A DNA stretch of 5,209 nucleotides, from positions 1 to 5,209 of the forward strand of contig CALMEC010000435.1 of assembly GCA_937862675.1 (NCBI GenBank), in the 5' to 3' direction. The DNA comes from an uncultured Actinomycetes bacterium. GTDB lineage: Bacteria; Actinomycetota; Thermoleophilia; Miltoncostaeales; Miltoncostaeaceae. Shown piece by piece: positions 1 through 4,577 of this stretch. The stretch's first letter is position 1. Each line of letters starts with the position of its first letter. A program made the position numbers and the translations under genes. Under the pieces are notes generated by a model. It had not been told where the DNA came from. It worked only from the letters and a program-made list of their open reading frames with translations, and did no database searches.

Positions 1-17
1 TGCGCCTGCACGACAAC

Positions 18-25
18 GGAGAAGG
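18..25 (+). promoter_or_regulatory. Ribosome binding site for the ThrH-like gene
   Basis: GGAGAAGG lies just upstream of TTG 28, with the GGAG core about 6 nt from the start. It supports the TTG start, which also matches the N-terminus expected for the family. Only 27 bases precede the gene, so its promoter or upstream operon partner cannot be seen. Confidence 0.6.
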
Positions 26-27
26 CC

Positions 28-630
28 TTGCAAATCGTCTGCCTCGACCTCGAGGGCGTCCTCGTCCCCGAGATCTGGATCGCCGTCGCCGAGCGCACCG
101 GCATCGACGGCCTTCGCCGCACCACGCGCGACGAGCCCGACTACGACGTGCTCATGCGCTACCGGCTGGACCTCCTGGCCGGCAGCGGGCTCACGATGTC
201 CGCGATCCAGGACGTGATCGCGACGCTCACCCCGCTCCCCGGCGCGAGGGACTTCCTCGACGCGCTGCGCGAGCGCACGCAGGTGGTGATCCTGTCCGAC
301 ACGTTCGAGCAGTTCGGCGCACCGCTGATGCGCCAGCTGGGACAACCGACGATCCTGTGCCACCGCCTCGTGGTCGACGGCGACGCCATCGTCGACTACC
401 GGCTGCGGATGCCGGATCAGAAGCGCCACGCGGTCGAGGCGTTCCGGTCGCTCAACTACCGGGTGGTCGCGGCGGGCGACAGCTACAACGACTCCTCCAT
501 GCTGGGCGCGGCCGACGCGGGGTTCTGGTTCCACTCACCCGACAACGTGCGGGCCGACTTCCCGCAGTTCCGCGCCGCCGATTCCTACGACGAGCTGTCG
601 GCGCTGATCGACGGGGCGCTCGCGGTCTGA
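28..630 (+). CDS. thrH: ThrH-like HAD phosphatase (phosphoserine phosphatase / homoserine phosphotransferase family)
   Basis: A 200-residue HAD-superfamily hydrolase close to ThrH. ThrH dephosphorylates phosphoserine and, in Pseudomonas, can transfer the phosphate to homoserine, linking serine and threonine synthesis; it is a cytosolic enzyme. All HAD motifs are visible. Motif I is DLEG at residues 7-10, with nucleophile Asp7 and Glu9 where most phosphoserine phosphatases have DxDST. Motif II is SDT at 90-92, motif III is Lys132, and motif IV is GDSYND at 150-155. The helical cap includes the ThrH-like stretches VPEIWIA (13-19) and PDYDVLM (37-43). The length is normal for the family, about 200 residues. 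Translation from TTG 28 puts the DLEG motif at the expected distance and has a Shine-Dalgarno sequence. Phosphatase activity is well supported; the homoserine transferase activity is inferred only from similarity. No serine or threonine pathway gene is adjacent within the window. Confidence 0.9.
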   Translation: MQIVCLDLEGVLVPEIWIAVAERTGIDGLRRTTRDEPDYDVLMRYRLDLLAGSGLTMSAIQDVIATLTPLPGARDFLDALRERTQVVILSDTFEQFGAPLMRQLGQPTILCHRLVVDGDAIVDYRLRMPDQKRHAVEAFRSLNYRVVAAGDSYNDSSMLGAADAGFWFHSPDNVRADFPQFRAADSYDELSALIDGALAV

Positions 631-644
631 CGTCCTGCGGGGCC

Positions 645-663
645 CGGGGATCGGGTGTCCCCG
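645..663 (+). terminator. Possible weak hairpin after the ThrH-like gene
   Basis: CGGGGA (645-650) pairs with TCCCCG (658-663) across a 7-nt loop, 15 bp after the stop codon. No T-rich tail follows, so this is at best a weak factor-assisted terminator and could be chance in GC-rich DNA. Confidence 0.25.
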
Positions 664-690
664 ACGGAGACGCCCCCGGTACGGCATGAT
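661..690 (+). promoter_or_regulatory. Possible promoter for the RsiG-like gene
   Basis: CCGACG (661-666) and CATGAT (685-690) are separated by 18 bp and match 3/6 and 4/6 of the housekeeping -35 and -10 boxes. Transcription would begin near 697, leaving a short leader that carries the strong ribosome binding site at 707-714. The match is modest and the stretch overlaps the hairpin at 645-663, so this is a tentative call. Confidence 0.25.
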
Positions 691-706
691 TCCGGATGTC
701 ATGGAT

Positions 707-714
707 GGAGGAGG
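707..714 (+). promoter_or_regulatory. Strong Shine-Dalgarno that decides the RsiG-like start
   Basis: GGAGGAGG is an almost ideal anti-16S match with 5 nt to the in-frame TTG at 720. It lies inside the longer reading frame that begins at ATG 696 and too close downstream of ATG 705 to serve it. This argues that TTG 720 is the main start. Confidence 0.65.
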
Positions 715-719
715 ACGAG

Positions 720-1259
720 TTGGCGGGTAACCGACGAATCGATCGCATCACGGCCGAGGGATATGCGGACGGCCTCGACCGGCTCGACATCGAGGAGCTG
801 CGTCGTCGTCGCGACGAGAGCCGAGACGAGCTCGACCACCTCTCCATGCTGCGGCGCTACCTCCAGAGCCGCGCCGGTGTCCTCACCGCGGAGGCGCGGC
901 GCCGTGCCGGGGGCGACGACGGGACCCCGCTGATGGAGAACCTCGCGGCGATCCTGGCCGGCGACTCCACGCGCCAGGAGGGGCAGGGTGCCTCCGGCGC
1001 GGTGGTGCGACTGCGTGAACCGGACGAGGAGATGCTCCTCGCGCGCCGGCGGGTCGAGAAGCTCGTCGTGGACGCCGGGGGGGGCGACCCCGCGAGCCTG
1101 TCCGACGGCGATCTGAGCACCGCGGTCGACGAGCTCCGTGAGGAGGAGCGCGTGATCTCCGACCACCGGAAGGCCGTGATGGACGTCCTCACCGTGCTTC
1201 AGGAGGAGCTGAAGCGGCGGTTCAAGGAGGACCCCAGCTCCGCGATCAAGCCGTCCTGA
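720..1259 (+). CDS. RsiG-like putative c-di-GMP-responsive anti-sigma factor
   Basis: A 179-residue, soluble, highly charged, mostly helical protein resembling RsiG. In Streptomyces, RsiG holds the sigma factor WhiG inactive when bound to c-di-GMP. The N-terminal stretch ITAEGYADGLDRLDIEELRR (10-29) and the helix around LSMLRRYLQSRAGVL (41-55) match the family layout. So do the middle segment ENLAAILAGD (73-82) and the terminal helix ending LKRRFKED (164-171). The known ligand motif, E(X3)S(X2)R(X3)Q(X3)D, is partly kept. The first helix has Ser42, Arg45 and Gln49, but Leu38 and Gly53 replace Glu and Asp. The second has Glu143, Ser147 and Arg150, but Met154 and Thr158 replace Gln and Asp. Start: TTG 720 has an excellent ribosome binding site; ATG 696 would add 8 residues (187 in total). 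An 8-base G run (1077-1084) encodes Gly120-122 in the linker. No whiG-like gene is present here. Family membership is likely; c-di-GMP binding and the sigma partner are inferences. Confidence 0.75.
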   Translation: MAGNRRIDRITAEGYADGLDRLDIEELRRRRDESRDELDHLSMLRRYLQSRAGVLTAEARRRAGGDDGTPLMENLAAILAGDSTRQEGQGASGAVVRLREPDEEMLLARRRVEKLVVDAGGGDPASLSDGDLSTAVDELREEERVISDHRKAVMDVLTVLQEELKRRFKEDPSSAIKPS

Positions 1260-1273
1260 CGCTGATCTCCGGC

Positions 1274-1288
1274 GTCCGCCGGGCGGAC
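1274..1288 (+). terminator. Candidate terminator hairpin after the RsiG-like gene
   Basis: GTCCGC (1274-1279) and GCGGAC (1283-1288) form a perfect 6-bp, all-but-one GC stem with a 3-nt loop, 14 bp after the stop codon. There is no T tract, which is common for terminators in GC-rich actinobacteria. Placement fits the end of a transcript. Confidence 0.45.
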
Positions 1289-1309
1289 ACCGTTCGCCGG
1301 GCATCGTCG

Positions 1310-1330
1310 CGACCGGCACGATTGCGGTCG
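1310..1330. repeat. Inverted repeat over the putative -35 of the propeller gene
   Basis: CGACCG (1310-1315) and CGGTCG (1325-1330) are a perfect 6-bp inverted repeat with a 9-bp spacer. The right arm overlaps the putative -35 box TTGCGG at 1322-1327. It could be an operator or chance; no regulator is identified. Confidence 0.25.
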
Positions 1331-1351
1331 GCGCCGTCCGCCGGATAGCGT
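1322..1351 (+). promoter_or_regulatory. Putative leaderless promoter of the propeller gene
   Basis: TTGCGG (1322-1327) and TAGCGT (1346-1351) are 18 bp apart, and the -10 box fits the actinobacterial TAnnnT pattern. The box ends 7 bp before the GTG start at 1359, so transcription would begin at or next to the first codon. There is no convincing Shine-Dalgarno sequence, which also fits a leaderless mRNA. Confidence 0.5.
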
Positions 1352-1358
1352 CCCCGGG

Positions 1359-3179
1359 GTGCGCCGAGTCCAGTCCATCGCGCTGTGCGGAGCCGTGGCC
1401 GTGTTCGGTGCGGCCCAGGCCCAGGGGGCCATCGCCGGCCTCGACCTGATCAGCCGCGCGGACACGGGTGCCAACCCGGCCGCGCCGGTCGACGTGGGCG
1501 GGGTCAGCGCCGACGGACGGCGCGTCGCCTTCGTCAGCGCCGACCCGCTCGCAGGGACGCCAGTGGGGGGGATCCGCCAGCTGTACGTGCGCGACGTCCC
1601 GTCGGGACGGACCCTGCTCGCCAGCCGCACGCCGGCCGGCCGGCCGGCCGACGCCCCCGTCGACGTGCCGCCGGCAGGGGCGGGTGGCGCCTCGCTGTCC
1701 GCGGACGGGCGCTTCGCCGTCTTCACCTCCCGCGCCGCGGGCCTCGTGCCCGGTGACACCGACGGTGGGCTCCGTGACGTCTTCCGGGTCGACCTGGCGA
1801 CGGGGGCGGTCCGTCTGGCGAGCGCGTCACCGGACGGGGGGCCCAGCACGTTCGACGTCGACCCCGGCGTGGACCTCTCGGCGGACGGATCGCGCGTCGC
1901 GTATGTACGCACGCGCGGCGGCGTCTCGGAGCTCGTCGTCTCCGATCTCCTCCGCGGAGGAGAGACCCTCGCCGGTGTCGCGCCCGGGGGCATGCTCCTG
2001 TCCGGCCCGTTCGGAACGCCGTCGCTCAGCGCCGACGGCCGTGCGGTCGCATTCTCGTCAGCCGGACGCATATATGTGCGCGATCTGGACGGCGGGGCGA
2101 CGGTCGATGTCGGACCGGGGACGAGCCCGTCCCTCTCCGGCGACGGCTCCGTCGTCGTCTACGTGGACGGGACGACGGTCCGCCGCACAGTCGTCGCCTC
2201 CGCCGCCACCACGGTGGTCGCCGCGAACGGCGGGGACCCCCGGATCAGCGCCGACGGACGGAGGGTGGCCTGGACGTCGCTGGACGACTCCGTGGCGGGA
2301 GACACCAACGGCCTCCCGGATGTGTACGTCGCCACGTCCGGGGGTGCACCCGTCCGGGCCAGCGAGCGTGCCGCGGGAGTCCAGGTGGCCCGGGCGTCGA
2401 CCACGCCGTCCATGGCCGCGAACGGCGGGCGGCTCGTCTTCGAACTGGACGACGGGCCGGCGCCCAGTGCCTCGCTGGTGGCCGGCGACACCGACCTCGC
2501 GCGGGACGTGCTGGGTGGGACGATGACGCCCGCCGACGCCACCGGTCCCGCGATCGTCTCGGAGGTGAGCACCGGCTCGACCCCGGCGCCGGCGGTCACG
2601 GTGAGCGGACGTGTGACCGATCCCTCCGGCGTCGCATATGTGCTGGTCCGGGGCATGCGCGCCCGCGTCGACACAAGCGGTGCGTTCGCCGTCACGCTCA
2701 GCCTGACCGGGGGATCGAACGTCATCCCCCTTCGCGCCATGGACGGTGCGGGCAACATCGCCTCCACGTCGGTCGTCGTGTCGCACACGCTCCTCGGCCG
2801 ACTGGGGCTCGGCGCGGTGCCGCGTGCCACGGGTCTCGGGGTCGCACGCTCGGGGCCGCGCACGATCGTCCGGTTCCGCCTGGACAGGAGGGCCACGCGC
2901 GTCTGGGTCGCCCTCGCGCGTCGTCAGGTGCTCGCGTCGGGCGGTACGCGGTTCGTCGCGGTCGGCCCGGTGCGAGGCCTGGCCGGCATCACCGGCAACC
3001 GTGGCGGGCTCTTGTCGCCGAAGGCCCTCGCCCGCGGCATCTACCAGGTACGCCTCACCGTCGTCTCGCCGCAGGGGACGCGCGTGGTCGCCCACCGGTT
3101 CGTGGTCACCACCGCACCCAGACCGGTGAGGACACCGCCCGCGAAGACGGCGCCCAAGAAGGCCGCCCCGAAGAGGTAG
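1359..3179 (+). CDS. Secreted seven-bladed PD40/TolB-like beta-propeller with Ig-like domain
   Basis: A 606-residue exported protein of unknown exact role. A signal peptide covers residues 1 to about 21-24: arginines at 2-3, hydrophobic core 7-19, then AQAQGA with an AxA-type site. Seven copies of a strand of the form S-x-DGR-x-VAF start near residues 48, 111, 171, 221, 257, 294 and 350, which implies a seven-bladed propeller of the PD40/WD40-like class. Three blades carry a GDT(D/N)x4DV loop (132-141, 314-322, 376-384), possibly metal binding. Residues about 394-476 read as a bacterial Ig-like domain, with VSGRVTDPSGV and NVIPLRAMDGAGN. Residues about 485-586 form another beta-rich domain, followed by a Lys/Pro/Ala-rich tail (587-606) that may touch the cell wall. 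No catalytic motif is evident, so binding or a structural surface role is most likely. The GTG start is set by the signal peptide and the promoter spacing. TolB partners (Pal, TolA) are absent here, so it should not be named tolB. Confidence 0.75.
   Translation: MRRVQSIALCGAVAVFGAAQAQGAIAGLDLISRADTGANPAAPVDVGGVSADGRRVAFVSADPLAGTPVGGIRQLYVRDVPSGRTLLASRTPAGRPADAPVDVPPAGAGGASLSADGRFAVFTSRAAGLVPGDTDGGLRDVFRVDLATGAVRLASASPDGGPSTFDVDPGVDLSADGSRVAYVRTRGGVSELVVSDLLRGGETLAGVAPGGMLLSGPFGTPSLSADGRAVAFSSAGRIYVRDLDGGATVDVGPGTSPSLSGDGSVVVYVDGTTVRRTVVASAATTVVAANGGDPRISADGRRVAWTSLDDSVAGDTNGLPDVYVATSGGAPVRASERAAGVQVARASTTPSMAANGGRLVFELDDGPAPSASLVAGDTDLARDVLGGTMTPADATGPAIVSEVSTGSTPAPAVTVSGRVTDPSGVAYVLVRGMRARVDTSGAFAVTLSLTGGSNVIPLRAMDGAGNIASTSVVVSHTLLGRLGLGAVPRATGLGVARSGPRTIVRFRLDRRATRVWVALARRQVLASGGTRFVAVGPVRGLAGITGNRGGLLSPKALARGIYQVRLTVVSPQGTRVVAHRFVVTTAPRPVRTPPAKTAPKKAAPKR
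1631..1650. repeat. Tetranucleotide tract (GCCG)x5 within the propeller gene
   Basis: Five tandem GCCG units span 20 bases inside blade 1 coding sequence, encoding part of the segment TPAGRPADAP (residues 91-100). The unit length is not a multiple of three, so slippage by one unit would shift the frame. It could equally be ordinary GC-rich codon use. Confidence 0.5.
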
Positions 3180-3220
3180 CGACGCCGGCATCGCGCGTCA
3201 TGGTGCACCGGGAATGCGAT

Positions 3221-3267
3221 CCGGCAGAGCCGGGGACACGGGACGGAGTGTCTTGCCGGTTCCCGGC
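3221..3267 (+). terminator. Candidate terminator region after the propeller gene
   Basis: Three adjacent short stem-loops follow the stop codon by about 40 bp: CCGGC-AGA-GCCGG (3221-3233), GACAC/GTGTC with an 8-nt loop (3235-3252), and GCCGG-TTC-CCGGC (3255-3267). The outer two can also pair with each other. There is no T tract, so termination is inferred from position and structure only. Confidence 0.35.
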
Positions 3268-3273
3268 ATCGGC

Positions 3274-3302
3274 TTGACACCCCCGCTGCGAACCGGTGAG
3301 AC
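3274..3302 (+). promoter_or_regulatory. Possible upstream promoter with consensus -35 TTGACA
   Basis: TTGACA at 3274-3279 is a perfect -35 box. The hexamer 17 bp later, TGAGAC (3297-3302), is a poor -10. If used, it would give a long leader of over 200 nt for pspA or a short non-coding RNA. Confidence 0.2.
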
Positions 3303-3354
3303 CCGGGGGGCCACGGCCGGCCGGTGAGTGACGTCCCGCCGGCGCGTGGACGGG

Positions 3355-3381
3355 GGTGCCCGCATCGGGGACATGGGCACC
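3355..3381 (+). repeat. Stem-loop in the pspA upstream region
   Basis: GGTGCCC (3355-3361) pairs perfectly with GGGCACC (3375-3381) around a 13-nt loop. A second stem, CGTCC/GGACG (3332-3336 and 3348-3352), lies directly before it. It may be RNA structure if the region is transcribed; the role is unknown. Confidence 0.35.
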
Positions 3382-3483
3382 GGCGGTGACATCGCCAGGA
3401 GGCGGAGCAGGCGAGAACGCGTCATCTGATCCCGGCAGGGGTTTCCGTGGCCGGACCGCGAAGAGACTTCTGACGCGGGGCAC

Positions 3484-3489
3484 TAGTAT
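3484..3489 (+). promoter_or_regulatory. Putative -10 box of the psp operon
   Basis: TAGTAT matches 4/6 of TATAAT and stands out as AT-rich in this GC-rich gap. It places the transcription start near 3496 and leaves a leader of about 28 nt to the pspA ATG. No matching -35 box is seen 16-18 bp upstream, which could mean an activator or an alternative sigma factor is needed. Confidence 0.45.
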
Positions 3490-3505
3490 TCGCGTGACTC
3501 GCGAA
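3489..3505. promoter_or_regulatory. Inverted repeat (possible operator) at the pspA start site
   Basis: TTCGCG (3489-3494) and CGCGAA (3500-3505) form a perfect 6-bp inverted repeat with a 5-bp spacer, centred on 3497 where transcription is predicted to start. It resembles the CGC...GCG half-sites of ClgR, which activates pspA in mycobacteria, but the spacing between CGC and GCG is 7 rather than 5. In RNA it would form a hairpin before the ribosome binding site. Confidence 0.4.
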
Positions 3506-3511
3506 CCTGCG

Positions 3512-3517
3512 AAAGGA
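3512..3517 (+). promoter_or_regulatory. Ribosome binding site of pspA
   Basis: AAAGGA lies 6 nt before ATG 3524. This fixes the start there rather than at upstream in-frame GTG codons, which would add a 56-residue N-terminal stretch absent from the PspA family. Confidence 0.65.
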
Positions 3518-3523
3518 CCGCCG

Positions 3524-4288
3524 ATGGGCCTGATGCGCCGATTCATGCTGATCGTCAAAGCCAAGATGAATGCTCTGCTCGGCAAGGCGGAGAACCCGCA
3601 CGAGCAGCTGGACTACTCCTACGAGAAGCAGCTGGAACTCCTCCAGCAGGTACGTCGTGGTGTCGTCGACGTCACCACCAGCAAGAAGCGCCTCGAACTG
3701 CAGGCCGAGAAGCTCGAGGCAAGCGTCACCAAACTGGACCAGCAGGCGCGTGCCGCCATGCAGGCCGGTCGTGAGGACCTGGCCCGGACCGCCCTCGAGC
3801 GCAAGCAGGTCGTCCAGGGGCAGCTGCAGGGCCTCGACACCCAGCGGCAGCAGTTGGAGACCGAACAGGCCAAGCTCGTGGCGGCGGAGCAGAAGCTCAC
3901 CACCAAGGTCGAGACCTTCCGCACCCAGAAGGAGACCATCAAGGCGCAGTACTCCGCCGCGGAGGCCCAGGTCAAGATCAACGAGGCCTTCACCGGCATC
4001 TCCGAGGAGATGGCCGACGTCGGACTCGCCATCCAGCGTGCGGAGGACAAGACCGAGCAGATGCAGGCGCGTTCCGGTGCGCTCGACGAGCTGCTCGAGT
4101 CGGGCGCCCTCGACGACATGACGCAGACGGGCGACGCCATCGACCGCGAACTCGCCAAGATCGGTGCCAAGTCCGAGGTGGACAACGCGCTCGAGGCGCT
4201 GAAGGCCGAGCTCGGCACGGGGTCATCCCCGGCGGGACAGACAGCCGCACTCGGTGACGGCGGCTCGCCGGACGGGGGTGCGTCATGA
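3524..4288 (+). CDS. pspA: PspA/IM30 (Vipp1) family envelope-stress protein
   Basis: A 254-residue PspA/IM30 family protein, part of the bacterial ESCRT-III-like superfamily. Such proteins form helical oligomers on the inner face of the cytoplasmic membrane, stabilising it and limiting proton leakage. Residues 1-20 (MGLMRRFMLIVKAKMNALLG) form the amphipathic, positively charged membrane-binding helix. Residues about 25-150 are a long coiled-coil hairpin, with the family stretch AGREDLARTALERK at 81-94. Residues 151-227 continue helical with VKINEAFTGISEEMADVG (150-167). The last 25 residues are a Gly/Ser/Pro/Ala-rich tail, probably disordered. The start at ATG 3524 is supported by the amphipathic helix and a ribosome binding site. 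The ATGA overlap with the next gene indicates coupled translation. Neither pspBC, pspF nor clgR is in the window, so regulation differs from the enterobacterial system or is encoded elsewhere. Confidence 0.93.
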   Translation: MGLMRRFMLIVKAKMNALLGKAENPHEQLDYSYEKQLELLQQVRRGVVDVTTSKKRLELQAEKLEASVTKLDQQARAAMQAGREDLARTALERKQVVQGQLQGLDTQRQQLETEQAKLVAAEQKLTTKVETFRTQKETIKAQYSAAEAQVKINEAFTGISEEMADVGLAIQRAEDKTEQMQARSGALDELLESGALDDMTQTGDAIDRELAKIGAKSEVDNALEALKAELGTGSSPAGQTAALGDGGSPDGGAS

Positions 4289-4563
4289 TCGTCCGCATCC
4301 TCGGTGAGGGGCAGTACCGGATCCCGGACGACAGGGTCCCCGCCGTCCAGGAGGTCGACAAGAACCTGGAGAAGGCCGTCGACGCGGGCGACGAGACCGC
4401 GTTCGCCGAGGCGCTCGGACGGCTGGTGACCACCATCCGCGATCTCGGTGAACCGCTGCCCGTGGAGGAGCTCGTCCCCAGTGACGCCGTCGTCCCCGAC
4501 GCCGACACGACGCTGGCCGAGGCGCAGTCGCTCCTGTCGGACGAGGGGTTGATCCCGGACTGA
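4285..4563 (+). CDS. pspAA: PspA-associated protein PspAA
   Basis: A 92-residue acidic soluble protein matching the PspAA family, small partners encoded next to pspA in actinobacteria and some other phyla. The family signatures are the N-terminal strand MIVRILGEGQYRI (1-13), a central helical part (about 19-54), and the C-terminal LVPSDAVVPDADTTLAEAQSLLSDEGLIPD block (63-92). There is no signal peptide or membrane segment. Its start overlaps the pspA stop as ATGA, so the two are made together and probably act together. The biochemical role of PspAA is not established; modulating PspA assembly or linking it to other envelope-stress proteins is inferred from gene neighbourhood. The length is the normal family size, so it is intact. 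Confidence 0.88.
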   Translation: MIVRILGEGQYRIPDDRVPAVQEVDKNLEKAVDAGDETAFAEALGRLVTTIRDLGEPLPVEELVPSDAVVPDADTTLAEAQSLLSDEGLIPD

Positions 4564-4577
4564 ACGGCCGCGTCCAT

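Larger units (their letters stand above)
3180..3523. other. 344-bp non-coding, hairpin-rich region before pspA
   Basis: I find no credible gene on either strand here. The left part holds three small hairpins (3221-3267) that may end the propeller transcript. A perfect TTGACA follows at 3274-3279 but lacks a good -10 partner. Two more hairpins lie at 3332-3352 and 3355-3381. A consensus AGGAGG at 3397-3402 has no start codon in range. The pspA -10 box, an inverted repeat and the pspA ribosome binding site occupy the right end. CCGGTGAG is repeated at 3293-3300 and 3321-3328. The region matches no riboswitch or small RNA family that I recognise. Confidence 0.6.

Noticed and set aside
1341..1348. 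WhiG-type -10 box (GCCGATAA) before the propeller gene, linking it to the RsiG-like regulator
   Set aside because: CCGGATAG matches only 5 of 8 positions, and TTGC stands where TAAA is expected. The housekeeping reading of the same bases is at least as good.
1359..1391. Propeller protein as a lipoprotein with a lipobox around Cys10
   Set aside because: The residues before Cys10 are Ile-Ala-Leu; the -1 residue should be Gly, Ala or Ser, and the cysteine is too early. A normal signal peptidase site near residues 21-24 fits better.
3255..3330. tRNA-like GGTTC and GTTCG elements on both strands
   Set aside because: No acceptor, anticodon and T arms can be folded together around them.
3397..3402. 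Consensus Shine-Dalgarno AGGAGG as a sign of a small gene
   Set aside because: No ATG, GTG or TTG lies 4-12 nt downstream, so nothing would be translated from it.
3356..3523. N-terminal extension of PspA from upstream GTG codons
   Set aside because: The 56 extra residues are low-complexity and unlike PspA. ATG 3524 has a ribosome binding site and begins the conserved amphipathic helix, and the extension crosses the predicted promoter.
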